Part shown: positions 13,501-25,478 of the stretch, in pieces | How positions within the stretch are numbered: position 1 is the first letter of the stretch | Layout: every line of letters starts with the position of its first letter | DNA from: Centroberyx gerrardi | Lineage: Eukaryota > Chordata > Actinopteri > Beryciformes > Berycidae | NCBI RefSeq assembly: GCF_048128805.1 | Contig: NC_136000.1 | Span: 13,412,854-13,476,853 of the forward strand | Length of the DNA: 64,000 nt | Direction of reading: 5' to 3' | The notes under the pieces: generated by a model | Told to the model about the DNA's origin: nothing | Database searches by the model: none | What the model saw: the letters and a program-made list of their open reading frames with translations, nothing else | Program-made: the position numbers and the translations under genes

Positions 13501-15533
13501 CCTCAAACCCCTTCTATCCATAAAGTTAAATAATATTTGTGACAGACCTTGTAAGTAAATAAGTTATTTTTGTTATTATCTAGGCTGTATGAGAAGCATG
13601 GGGAGGTGGCTGTACGCTCGTTTTCCCAGTTCTACCCTACAATCCCTCCTGCTGACGTAATGGCCATGGCCCAGCAAAGCCACTTCCTGGCCTACCTGGA
13701 CAATCTGGTCCAATCACGGGCTGAGGAGCAAAGGTACATCTTCCATTTTGTCCTTTGTCAAAGACAAAAAAGAGAATAAACTCCCTCCACTAATGAAACT
13801 TGCCTTTATTTATTCCAATAGATTGTCTTTTCTGGGGTCCCTTCTTCAACCGGAATCACTGCGACAGGATTGGCTGGAGCTGGCACTTACCCATGATGCT
13901 CCTCAACTTGCTGACACCCTGACCCCTGATGGACAACCCAGGTCTGGTACTGTTAGTATGTGAAGAATACAAAATGATACTTTCTTTCCTTTGATTACAT
14001 TGTTCTTATGCTAGTATATGCAGGTATCGAAAGAATAATCAGAATAATATCCTGCTAAAGTGGGAGTACTGTTACTTTACTGAACCTTTACCTAAGTAGA
14101 AGTAAAATTACTGGTGTTATATCTACTTGAGTAAAAGTAAAAAGTAGCTCATTTAAAATCTACCCTGAGTAAACATTACAAGTAAAAGTACACAAAAACC
14201 TTTTCAGTTACAGCAACGAGAGTAATTGTAATTGGTTACTTCCATCCTTGAATGTATGACTTGTGTTATTGAAGGTGGCATTCCCATTGCTTCAGCTGGG
14301 GATACGGACGCCTCCTGTCTCTCCTGACTCGTCTTCCTGCGGACTTGTCCTCCAAGCAGAAGATGGCAGAGACCTGCCGCAGTCATGGGTGCTTCTAATG
14401 CTACTTGTCTAATAATAATAATAATAGAAATAATAATAATGAAACTAGACATTTATGTTTTTGGTATTTATGGCTGTTATAATGTGTGTGTGCTCTGTGC
14501 AGATACTGGACTGGATACCTCTGCCTCTGCTGTGAGCTGCAGCGTCGCACAGAGGCTTTCTCCACCGTCTGCCAGCTGGACGACATCAGTCTGCTGGAGG
14601 AACCTCATGGTAATGCTGCTTCTCAAAATCCTCTTCTTTCAGACTCCCTGGCAGGGTTGAAGTTATAATCTGAAGGGGCGGGGGGCCACAGTGACGTGTG
14701 TCACTTGGGTTGTTGCACACCATTGAGACACATACTGAAAATAATACTTAGCAATTTAATGACACTGCCTACCCTCATTTGAGTGACACATCTGGAAACC
14801 AATAAAACGTAACATTCGAGCGCGTTTCGATTAGAGCACATTGTTCAGCTCCACCTCAGGTTTCTAGACCATCACCGTGCAACTGAATGGGAGCTCTAGC
14901 TCACCAGCATAAACTAATTTGTGTGCTGCCGTTCTGTTCCTCTGCCTTTGTTATTTTCTAGGTGTTGTGCCCCAGAACTTGGATGAGTGGAAGCTCCTGA
15001 TCCAGTTGTCTCAGCAGTGCAGCAGTGTGGCAGAGCCAGTCGCAGGTTTGAACGGGAGCGGCCTGGCCAACGGCTCGGCACCCTGCAGCCGGCAGGTCAG
15101 CCCAGAGAACCTGACCCTCAGGCTGGCTCGCACGGCGGGGCCGGACCGCGCCCTGGCAGTCGTGCAGGAGTGTGGGGTGCAGCTGGTCCTCACGCCCCAC
15201 TCCACACTGGTCTGTGAGCTGCTGAGAGTAGCTGAGAAGAGGCAGAGGTGAGTCAGGGCGCTCACAACCGAAACACCAAATTTAACTAAACAAGACAGGG
15301 TTGCATTTCCTAGAAAGATGAAGGGTCAAACGGAATCAATGTTGTAGTTATCGAGTGGGCCAGTAAAGTGCACACACCATTACCAGAATTACTATCGCCA
15401 GATTAAATGGAGCCTGATATTTCCTTCATTTTGTGGACTAAGCAGTACTATGCGTCTTGTTTTGTGTTTCAGGGCAATGATCCAGACCATGCTTGAGCGC
15501 TGCGACCGGTTCCTGTGGTCTCAACATGCCTAA
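4534..15533 (+). CDS. hps5: HPS5, BLOC-2 complex subunit 2
   Basis: HPS5 is a cytosolic subunit of BLOC-2, which with HPS3 and HPS6 directs endosomal cargo to melanosomes and other lysosome-related organelles. Twenty-two coding exons join in frame to 1128 aa (human 1129): 4534-4641, 5537-5647, 5823-5887, 6348-6540, 7208-7338, 7850-8068, 8152-8223, 8503-8591, 8975-9153, 9844-10002, 10122-10281, 11360-11477, 11937-12080, 12457-12525, 12658-13268, 13373-13493, 13584-13733, 13822-13941, 14275-14388, 14503-14609, 14962-15247 and 15473-15533. The N-terminal third is a WD40-type propeller ([37 protein letters not shown]). A helical C-terminal half ends in RFLWSQHA, as in human RFLWSQQA. The large exon at 12658 encodes a poorly conserved Glu/Ser-rich linker. 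The start ATG at 4534 follows an acceptor at 4528 and aligns with the human start. All junctions are GT-AG. Loss of HPS5 causes Hermansky-Pudlak-type pigment defects. Confidence 0.96.
5930..6240. repeat. AATTGGAATT-rich repeat in HPS5 intron
   Basis: The intron before the 6348 exon contains many variants of GAATTGGAATT and CAATTCAAATTCAA, which read nearly the same on both strands. This suggests a degraded foldback element. No terminal duplication is clear. Confidence 0.35.
7345..7560 (+). mobile_element. tRNA-derived SINE in HPS5 intron
   Basis: The sequence right after the donor at 7338 has the features of a fish tRNA-derived SINE: GCAGCAGGGTGGTGTA resembling box A, CCGGGTTCAAACC as box B, then the familiar body CTGAAGTGTCCTTGAGCAAG with CACTGAATCCC. 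The tail fades into A/T-rich sequence. It has the same orientation as HPS5. The exact 3' end and target-site duplication were not identified. Confidence 0.6.
14035..14215 (+). repeat. Teleost interspersed repeat (ACTTGAGTAAAAGTA family)
   Basis: This intron segment carries the phrases TAAAGTGGGAGTACTGTTAC and ACTTGAGTAAAAGTAAAAAG, which I recall as a widely dispersed repeat in fish genomes. The class is not certain to me. It has no coding capacity. Confidence 0.4.
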
Positions 15534-17160
15534 CTCAAACCAGCACAATCCATCAGCGCTGTATGGAGATCAGCTTCTCCAAGCCAAACAAGCTAATTCA
15601 TTCTTTATGGAAATCTACTCATTAACTGCTGTTGAAGCTCTGGCCTAATTTATATGCTAAAACATTTGTCAAAGCTTCCCAGTCCAAGTCGAGGTACATG
15701 ATCTTCCCAGTAAAAACAGTATTATTTTTTATTTTTCCTTCCTTCCATTTATTTGTAATCATATCAACATGAAAATTGGATCACATGGTTAAGATTAATC
15801 GTGTCATGACCTTACTATTTTTTTTTTTAATTGAATCGTGGTAAATGCTTTTTTGCACCTACAGTTAATCAAATGTCCCTATATATCTTTCCAGTAAAAG
15901 GCCAAACGAATCAGACTAGCCTGCTATGACAAAAAAAAGGAATTAACTGTGAATAAAATGCACCGATAATTATGTTCAAATGCTCTAACCTATTAATATT
16001 TATGTTAATAAAATATATATGAACCATCGTGTTGTTTCCATTGTTATGTTTTTATGGAACAAAAGGTTACAGTCAACACAAATCATGATCAACCCTTCAG
16101 ATGTGTCGAGGCTTCGCTTTTATTTACTTTGACAGGAATCCTTTGAGAACAGAAGGGAGATTTCCACTTTTCCTGCTCGTAAATAGCTGCTCTTTCTCCA
16201 GCAAGTCGATGTTGTGTAATGGACTGGTTGTGGGTCAAAAGAGATAATCTTAATAAAACCGTAATGAAATGGGACTGATGACTCATACGATGGTATCACA
16301 CACCTGGAGCATCAAAGGGAAGCAGAGCGCAGAGGTAAGTTGCTGTGTTTGGGTGAGAGTTCGCTTGTGTCACGCTTGTGTTTTCAAGAGCTTCAGACAT
16401 CTCCACTCTTTATGAGTCATGTCCTTTACTGTATTAACAGAGCTGTGGTCACCTCGACCTTTCTATCCAACTCTTAATGCTTTTATTATTCTCATCCTCA
16501 TCCCTGCCCCGTCAGAATTTCCCATAATCCCCTCTTCCCTCATCTCCTATCTCCCATCCCTCCCACCTGTCTGTGTCATTGGAAGCTCTGGCACAGTGAC
16601 AATCAGATTGAAGGTTTTGGCATGTGGCAAAGACACTGACGCACTTGTAATACAAAAATTACATAGAAAAACTGAAGTTTGCATGATGTCATTGTGAAAT
16701 TCCATTTGGCTCATAAATTATTGCCTTTAGAAAGATTCCCAAATGTAAATCCCTGCATGGATGTCAAATGTTCCAACTGGCTGTAATTGTGTTTTTCTTT
16801 AATACAACCTATGTGAACTGAAATTGCTCAAGTTGTTAGGTACTCTTACCAAGCCAAGAAGTCATATAAGTCATATAAAATGGCTGCTGAATGTTTGTAG
16901 CTGGATGGTTATATATATATAGGCCTATATATAGGTACAAAAATGCTTGCCTGTGCTCTCAAGAGACAGGTAGAATGTGTTTAATTTATTTGAAACGATC
17001 CAAGTTTGACAGATTGTTTTTCTCATCATGAGAGGACAGAAGTAAATTTGATTTGAAAGGTTATTAGGTCGAGGCAGTGAGTCCGGTGTTTGATGTTGCG
17101 TTCCTGTCACCAGAAGGACAGATAAGGGGATTCTGCACATACCTGTTGGCCCCGCTGCCA
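15534..17160. other. HPS5 3' UTR and spacer before TPO
   Basis: This holds the HPS5 3' UTR with AATAAA hexamers at 15952-15957 and 16007-16012, then an AT-rich spacer. A pyrimidine-rich stretch at about 16490-16570 and a small TATATA run near 16911-16935 are the only local features. I see no further gene. Confidence 0.6.
15952..15957 (+). terminator. HPS5 poly(A) signal AATAAA
   Basis: A canonical AATAAA lies about 420 nt after the HPS5 stop codon. A second AATAAA at 16007-16012 could be used alternatively. Confidence 0.6.
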
Positions 17161-17163
17161 GTG

Positions 17164-17378
17164 TATAAATGGCAACCTTGATGCTCAGAGCAGAACACAC
17201 ACTTAACACACACACACACACACACCTGTTGGCTCTCAGGATGGGTTGCAGTCTGTACAGGACATCAAAACAGAAGTAAGATATTATGAACATATCCTTG
17301 TTCAGGTATGAATACCTGAAGTGATTGGTACAAATCCTGAATCTTCTTCACACGGACTGAACAGTTTTAGAGCTCTAG
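17164..17378 (+). promoter_or_regulatory. TPO core promoter and 5' leader
   Basis: TATAAAT at 17164-17170 lies about 210 nt upstream of the TPO start codon, so transcription probably begins near 17190. The leader contains a (CA)n run at 17208-17224 and a short upstream open frame beginning with ATG at 17241. Thyroid factor sites (NKX2-1, PAX8) were not assessed. Confidence 0.45.
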
Positions 17379-20300
17379 ATGGACACAGCACTCATGGTGA
17401 GTGTTCTGTTTTTAACTGCTTGTTTATTTGAACTGATTTGACAGAACAGCGTACCTCCTCTGTTAATGTATTCAGTTTGATGTCTTTCTTGTTGTAGGTG
17501 TCCCTCTCTCTGCTTGGACTGGCTCTTGTCCTGCTCTCTTTCCCTGAGCATGTTTCACTCAACAGCGTATTTCACAACACCTCAGGTAGGATTTGTGTTT
17601 GATTATTACTGACAAGAACAGATATTGAGTAGCCTATCTGACTGTGGTACCAGCATATGTTTCCCATTTATGCTGGAGAGCAGACTGAAGCTTTTCATGT
17701 TAATTCCAGGAACTGTGTATTTGGGATCCACATTTGTAGAGGAGGCTCTTCAAAGAGCGATTGAACTGACTGATGCTGCTTACGCCCGCACAAGTGAAAG
17801 GTAAATCTGATGATGAATTTTATTATTATTGCTGATCCCTCCTCTTAATCATACAGCATTATACTTCCATGAAGCATTACATTGACCTTAATCCCTTAAT
17901 GTTCTTGTGTTTTCAGAGTGAAGAAGTCTCTGTCTGAAGGCGCTCTGAGACCCAGTGACCTCCTGGCCCAGTTCAAGCAGACCGGACCCAGAACCAGGAC
18001 TCACATCCGGGCTGCAGAGCTGCTGGACAACACAGTGGAGCTGATCAGAGAGATGGTCTACACTCACACCATGGCTCAGCCCGGTCCTGATGGTACTGAA
18101 CATTACCATTAAGAGAATACCAAGAGACAGTCTTGTACTTAGGTCAAGTAGTGTTTGCAAATAATTCTAAGCATTTGTTTTAATCGTCTTGGAACTAGAT
18201 GGTTGGGGTTTACGGTGTCAGGACATTGTGTCAGATAATGTGTCAGATAATGTGTCAATAACAGAGAAGTACACTATTCAGTGGTTGTAGAGATCCAAAG
18301 GACCCACATTGTATCCTGACGCAAGAACCTGAATTCCTGCTATCTGAATGGCATTGTACTGGGGGCAAACCCACCAGTGTGCTACTTGAAGCAGATTAAA
18401 ATCAACTGAATTATTTGCAAATATTATTCCGATATTATTAATATTATTCAAGCCTTGTTATTGTTGTGTACATGTCCCCAAAGAGCTGCTGAGCGAAGGA
18501 GACGTGGAGACTCTGCTGCAGGTGACGGGCTGCTCCTCTGAGCTGCAGAGACCCCGCTGCCACACCGACTGTCTGTCTGAGCGATACAGATCCGTCACAG
18601 GGGAGTGCAACAACAGGTCAGAGCCGTCCCAAAAAACACATACAGTGATGCAACACTTTCTGTCCCGAATCGCTTTGGTTGAGTAGGTTTTGCTTGTGTA
18701 ATTGTGTGTGTGTCATGTTGTTGCTCTGTTCAGACAGTACCCTAGATGGGGGGCTGCGGATATCCCATACGCCCGCTGGCTGCCTCCAGAGTACGAGGAT
18801 GTGCGGGGGAAGCCCAGAGGCTGGGACCCTGACCACACCTACCATAACTTCAGTCTTCCTCCAGTAAGCCCTGCAGTATCCCTTGGTTATTCACTCTGTC
18901 AGCTGTAATACCTCCAACAACTGTAACCTAGGTTACCCTCCAGGTGCGGCTGGTGTCCCAGGAGGTGCTGTACACCCACAACGACAACATCTCTCTGGAC
19001 TCCACTCTGTCCCATCTGCTGGTGGAGTGGGGCCAGTGGATAGACCATGATGTGGTCCTGACGCCCCAGAGCCCCAGCACTGCTGCCTTCAAGACGGGAG
19101 CTGACTGCACCCGCACCTGCAGCCGGGACACACCCTGCTTCCCCATACAGGTGCACCTCACTGGGAATCAGCTGCTCCCAGTGTGTTTTAGTATTCTGTC
19201 CCTTTCCATCTCTCCTCAGCAATCCTTCTTTTTACTTATGGTCTTAATGCTTGGCCTCTGTTCATTTTTTCATGGTGAAATTAGTTTTATCAGTTTTGCA
19301 TAATGCAGTATGGATGTTCCTGCCAAAGGTTTATAGGTGAAATGATTCCAGCAAAATCTACTACCATCATTACTCCACACTGTGTTAAATATTTTCAATG
19401 CATTCTAAGTTAAATGACTGTTTTGTCATCACTCATTCAACCACAGACTTACAGTATATTATATAGTTATCGCTGTTGTTGGGTGAAAACCTTGTATCTC
19501 CAGAATGTCAACTTTTCAGGGACAAAGAAAAACAACCTTGTTTTTGGCTTGATGACCATGGCATTTTTGAGTTTATCTTGTTGGTTTTGAAAAGGTTTCA
19601 TAAACCCAAGGGTTGTAGAATTATCTCAACCCACAGAGGAGCATATAATCCTTTCATTTAAAACATGAAAATCAACAAAATTGGAGTTATGAGGTTTTCA
19701 ACCCGACAGTGACACTATATAACTTCCCCTCCCAGATCCCCCTGTCAGATCCTCGGACTGGCATCCAGAGCTGCATGCCTTTCTTCCGCTCGGCCCCAAG
19801 CTGTGTTGGTGGAGCGCTGCCCCATCGCCACCGAGAGCAGCTCAACGCAATCACCTCGTTTGTGGATGCTAGCATGGTGTACGGCAGCTCCACCGGTCTG
19901 GCCTCTGCTCTGCGTAACCGCTCGTCTCCTCTGGGCTCAATGGCCCTCAACTCGCAGCACACAGACCAGGACCTGCCCTACATGCCGTTCCTGCCCCGCC
20001 TGCAGGCTCACCTGGACCCCTGCGGCCCTCGTAGGGGCGACAACTCCACCGCTTCAGAGGCATCAGATAGATCCGGGCACCAAGACAACACCACATCCTG
20101 TTTTCAAGCTGGTAAGCAGCCAGAAATAAATGTAATGAATCATCCAGTCTGTGAAGGCTTCACTGGAGCTGTCGTTCACGATCAGTGTTTTGCAGGTGAT
20201 TCACGAGCCAATGAGCATTTGGGAATGATTGCGCTACACACACTCTTTCTGAGAGAGCACAACCGGCTGGTTAAAGAGCTGCACCTGCTCAACCCTCACT

Positions 20301-23300
20301 GGAGCCCCGACACCCTGTATCAGGAGGCCCGCAAGATCATGGGAGCCGTTCACCAGGTATCACCAACAGTTTCTTCTGCTTCGGTTGGATATCCATTTAC
20401 TTCTCCCTGCATGAGCATTCACAGTGCATTGATCTGCTTACTTAATCCGGACCATTCCAGATCCTAACATGGGAGCACTACCTGCCTCGGGTCCTGGGGG
20501 AAAGTGCCAACTCCCATCTGATGCCTCCTTATGAGGGTTATAATCCTGAGGTGGATCCCAGCATTGCTAACGTCTTTGCAGCTGCTGCATTTCGTTTTGC
20601 CCACGTCACCGTGCAGCCAACAGTCGCCAGACTGGGGCCGGGATACACCTCCAACCCCCAGCATCCCCCCTTGCCTCTGCATCACTCTCTGTTTGCTTCT
20701 TGGAGGGTTGTGCAGGAAGGTAAGGAACAACACTGTACTCCGATGTGCTTAAGTTAAATGTTATTCGCTCAGCTTTTCTCTTGTTTCTCTCTTTCTCTCT
20801 TCTTTTCCTCTGTTTATCAGGTGGTATAGACCCTGTGTTGCGCGGCCTGTTGCTGTCTCCAGCCAAGCTCCAGACCCCGGGTCAGATGATGGTGGAGGAG
20901 CTGACAGAGAGGCTGTTTCAGGCACAGGGAGGGATGCCTCTGGACCTCGGAGCCCTTAACCTCCAGAGGGGCCGGGACCACGGCCTGCCTGGTACCAACT
21001 TACTTACCTCTGGGCACAGTAGTGAACACTCATGATAAGGCACTAATGTATTTGTCTTCATTAATCCTAATGTTACCCGTCTTCACTCTTCCCTCAATCT
21101 CTCATTTCCTTTTGTCCCATCTTCCCTACCAGGATACAGTTCATGGCGACGGTTCTGTGGCCTCTCTATTCCAAACACTACATCTGAGCTGGCCGACATC
21201 CTGGGAAACCTCACTTTGGCTCACAAGTTCCTGGTCCTGTATGGGACGCCGCACAACATTGATGTCTGGGTGGGGGCCATCTCTGAGCCGGCGCTGCCAG
21301 GCGGCCGAGTCGGGCCGCTGCTGTCCTGCATGCTGGCGAGACAGTTCAGAGCCCTGAGAGACGGGGACAGGTAAAATAAAATCTGACTCAAATTATACTA
21401 AGCATTTCTGTGAGATGTGCACAGCAGGGGCGGTCTTACCATTAGGCAAAGGTAGGCGACTGCCTTGGGCCCGGCAGCCAGAGGGCCCCCCCAAAAGACA
21501 AGAATGTCTGTGACTAATGTAAACTTATTTTTAATCAATTTCAAATAAATGTAGTTATTGAAAAACACCCCTCTTTTTGTTACAATAAATTATTTCAATC
21601 TGTAGTCACGGTCAACCCCGCCTCCCCCCCACCTTAAACCTAAGCCTGTCTTTGTGTCCAAGGTTTTGGTGGGAGAGGGAAGGGGTGTTCACCAGCACCC
21701 AGAGGAGACACCTGCACACCGTCTCTCTGTCCCGCATCATATGTGACAACAGCCACATCACCCACGTCCCTGCTGACCCGTTCTCGCGCACCGAGAGCCC
21801 AGAGGACATGCTGGCCTGCTCCCACCCCCTCGTCCCCCAGCTCAACCTCAGCCCCTGGAAAGAGCCAGACTCAGGTCAGGAAGTCAGAGGACAACGTGTC
21901 AGCTTTAAAGGGGAGGATGGGGATATCATAATGTGGAGTGTGGTAGCCAATTTGTCTGTTGTGTTTCCTCTTCTCTTCCAGATCCCAGCTGCGGTCCAAT
22001 ACCCAGGATACAGTCTGGCTACTCTCTGCTGTGTGGCTCCATGATTCTCTATCAGTGTCACTCTGGCTTCAAGCTCCTGGGCTCTTCCTCTGTCAGCTGT
22101 GATTCAGCCAGCCAGCAGTGGAGCCCTGCACCCCCAACCTGCCAGGGTACTGAGCCTTAACCTGTACTGTTCAACACACTGGAGTAGACTGGAGTGTGTA
22201 TACAACTTGCATTAATTACTAGTATCTATGTTCTTGACTGATTATTGCAGATATAAATGAATGTGAAGAACAGATCTCCACTTGCCCCCAAAATATGGAG
22301 TGCCTCAACATACCAGGTTCCTATATTTGTTCAGGTCGGTTCAGGTCATCTTATTCTCCATGCTGCGCTGTTATTTCAAGAGCAATGCTAAGATGTTTAA
22401 ATATTGATAACGTATCAGTATCTGTCAATCCCATAGAATTTGAATTGATAGAAGGGTCATTCCCACTCAAATATACAATTTTGAATGGTCATTTGGCTGG
22501 TGCACTTACAATGGCTGCTGTTTGATATGGAGATTAGTGTTGATTTGGTGCATCAGACTCAGAAAGCTGATGCGTTACCACGGCAACAACCTCATTTGGA
22601 TGAACATTCAGGTGCCAGTTGCGATGAACATTCTAACTTTCTGAGTCTTGTGTTCTGTCCAAACATGAAACAATAATGTTGGTTTACATGACAACATTAT
22701 CAAAAAACTAAGGAAACAAAGGAAATGACCATAATGCATTAGGAAGTGTCCTTTCTATCCATTAAAGATCTGTGGTCAATCCACTCAATGTCAATTCTAT
22801 GTTTGATATGAATGTCCTTTCCTGTTTGTGTTCTTCGATCCAGACATAGTCGCCTCCTCGCTGTCTGTCGTCTCAGTTGTCACTGCAGTTATAGCAGTGG
22901 TTGGTGGAGTGGCCATGCTGGTTATGATCATGATTTGTTATCGAAGGTAAGCCAATGATGCTAGAAGCCAAAAACTTAATGAACAGAATCAGAACCACAT
23001 TTTGCTATTTATACCACTCATACTTCATATTACAGATCTATTGCCTAGACTTAAATTTTGTAGTTGGCTCAAATAAAGAAATCAGAAAAACATAGATTTA
23101 ACTATTGCTAAAGCTTTACATATTCAGTGAATTATCAAGTAAAAATAATTTTAAATTACAAAAACAAGTCTTTCATTCACCCAAATAATCTAACATATAA
23201 GTGTTTTAAAACATTGGGTTTAAAATGAAACATTAATAATTCAGTCTGATTATTTTCCTTGCAGATATTTCCCAAAGAAAGAAGAGCTGAGTGGTGGATG

Positions 23301-23319
23301 TTGCAAGGGGAACGGCTAA
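17379..23319 (+). CDS. tpo: Thyroid peroxidase
   Basis: TPO is the haem enzyme that iodinates and couples tyrosines of thyroglobulin at the apical follicle-cell membrane. Seventeen exons join in frame to 888 aa (human 933): 17379-17396, 17498-17585, 17710-17800, 17917-18092, 18484-18616, 18734-18863, 18944-19150, 19736-20111, 20196-20356, 20461-20719, 20821-20991, 21133-21370, 21663-21874, 21982-22146, 22251-22334, 22844-22946 and 23265-23319. Order: signal peptide (about 1-25), peroxidase domain, sushi module (about 754-808), EGF-like module (about 809-836), one membrane segment (about 840-868), short tail. In WGQWIDHDV, Asp246 and His247 are the haem-ester Asp and distal His. In SRANEH, Arg410 and Glu413 are the catalytic Arg and second ester. 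His508 in FRFAH is the proximal ligand. Residue 414 is His, not the Met that marks myeloperoxidase. The sushi-EGF-membrane order separates it from MPO, LPO and EPX. The EGF module is shortened. Confidence 0.88.
21424..21610. repeat. Interspersed repeat in TPO intron 12
   Basis: The phrase GGGGCGGTCTTACCATTAGG, followed by AAAGGTAGGCGACTGCCTTG and a G/C-rich run, is a sequence I associate with a common dispersed fish repeat. The right end and class could not be fixed. Confidence 0.35.
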
Positions 23320-25478
23320 CCAACCATTTTAAAGGAATGTGGTGCATTATTGTTCTTTTGTTCTGTGGACTATGAACCATCATTCTGTATTTTATTGTCC
23401 ACAGCAGACTCTGTAGTTCATGTCTCATTAAAGTCCATGTATAACAGATCCATATCATACTGAACAAATGAAAATGTGTTTTACTTAGATAAGTAACCCT
23501 ATTTTAGACTATTAATGTAAACACCATTCTAAAGCGTGAAAGGAAATCCCTGGGAGTGTTATCATGTTTTGTCCTCTGGTTACGTGTTATGTCACCCTGA
23601 GCAGTCTGACTGTGCTCATTCATTAGCTACATGTCAAACTGTTAAGGTCCTATTGTAACCTGGTATGACAAGGCCATAAAAACAGAACAAGCTTACAAAG
23701 GTCTTTTGAATCCAGAAACCAAAGTCTTGTTGGAATGCCTGCTCCAACAACAGACTTTCAAACCATAATGCCGTTCTGAGCGGGACACATTCTGAACATG
23801 TTGGGTCCTGGTGCCATATTTCCCCACATAAACCTGTTAGGCAACTGTGGGTGTGAAGCGGAGCTTTTTGTATCGGGGTAACCAGGCGGTAATGGGTGAT
23901 GACCTTAATCAGTGACTTGCCCTGGGTGAAATAGGTCTTTGTGTCATCCGGTTCTACTGGGCTGTTGTGGATTAGAGTGCTGAGTCATCATTCCCAAACT
24001 TCAGATGAAACCTTCCTATGACTGCTACTAAAACAGAAGCTAAGAATAGACAGAGCACTATAGTCAAACGAGCTAATCCATTTAACCGCTATCAGGTTTC
24101 ATACAAACAGGACCTTTAATCAGACACAGCACAAAGGAGATTTAGCCAGGCTACAATGCCTTGTCTTTAATGGAGTGTATACACTGGAGGACATGACTGT
24201 ATTTCAGTACGCTGAGATTAGGAACCTCCAAGCCCTAGATAAGGCTAAGAAGCAGTTATTGCACTTTTTAACACTCAATATTCTTCATTTTTACCTTCAA
24301 AGACCATCTGTGTAAAAATTGGCTAATATCAACACTATACTATGAGGTAAAACAACCAATATACATTGCATATTATGGCTATGTACTGCATTCATGCAAA
24401 GTCATTTATGGCTTACATGTACGTACTGTGCATTGCAAAAGTGCAAAACTACAGCAACGGTTGTGCATATTGCAATCATATTACCTGTATTAAAGCTTGT
24501 TCATGTTCCAACTACATAGTAAAACTGTCACTATTTTGAATGTGGTAATATCTATTTCATTGACAATATATTTGATTAGATAGTTTAGACCAGGCTAACA
24601 TGAAGCTGTTTCTTACAAGAGGCAAGACTATGGAAGTAACTATTTCCATAACTCAACTGCAGGCGCTTCATTCGTGTGGCCACACAAGGCATCTAGAATA
24701 CGTAGTGCAAGAGTGCATCAACAAAATTAAGGCCATGCAGAGACAAAATGTCTTGGCTATAGTGGTTATGAGGTGACAACACTTGCAAGACGCTGAGTGA
24801 TACTAATGAGTAGGGCATTTATGTAAAAAGAAACCAAATCATTGCTCTGTGGATACCACATGGATATAGTCAATCTGTCCCAATAAAATTCTATCACACA
24901 TATAATTACAGAAGTATGAAATACTTGAGGTAAGAGATCAACTACCCTCTCTGAAGACTGCTATCATCCTTGTGTTGTGCTCAGTATTTGCATACACTGA
25001 TGCCTGCCTCATGATACATGGAATCTATTCTGCTAATGGGAGAAGTTGTATGTATTTCAGAAGGGAGGTTCAGAGATCACAAGACCAAGGAAAAGTGAAA
25101 CAATCCTCCACACTTATTGTGAGAATGGTTGCAGGATATTACATCTTGGCCTGTGTGATATGACAAAACATATTGCAAACTCAGGGTTAATATTCTGTCC
25201 TCAAAAACATGGTATGTTTTACTTATTTCTAGCAGTGCTGGTTTAAATATAATTGTCTTATTGCATAGCCAAAAGCATTTCCTGCTTCCCTTGTTCGCTG
25301 ACCTCTACTACAGCACTAACGCAGTACATCCCCAAAAGCAGTCCTCCGCTACGAACACTGATCCAAGACCTGTGTGTTACCACAGTTAAACCCATACTTG
25401 TCTAAATGCTCAAGTTTCTGGGATCACGTTGTCCTATTGCTGCTCTGTGTGCTTGTGTGGATTGTCTTGTCTCCTCTT
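23320..25478. other. TPO 3' UTR and RAB3IL1 3' region (convergent)
   Basis: TPO (+) and RAB3IL1 (-) converge here. ATTAAA at 23427-23432 is the likely TPO polyadenylation signal. The rest is AT-rich. It probably includes the RAB3IL1 3' UTR, but I could not pick one clear minus-strand hexamer. No coding exon, RNA gene or recognisable mobile element is visible. Confidence 0.5.
23427..23432 (+). terminator. Candidate TPO poly(A) signal ATTAAA
   Basis: The variant hexamer lies about 110 nt after the TPO stop codon on the same strand. Confidence 0.5.
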
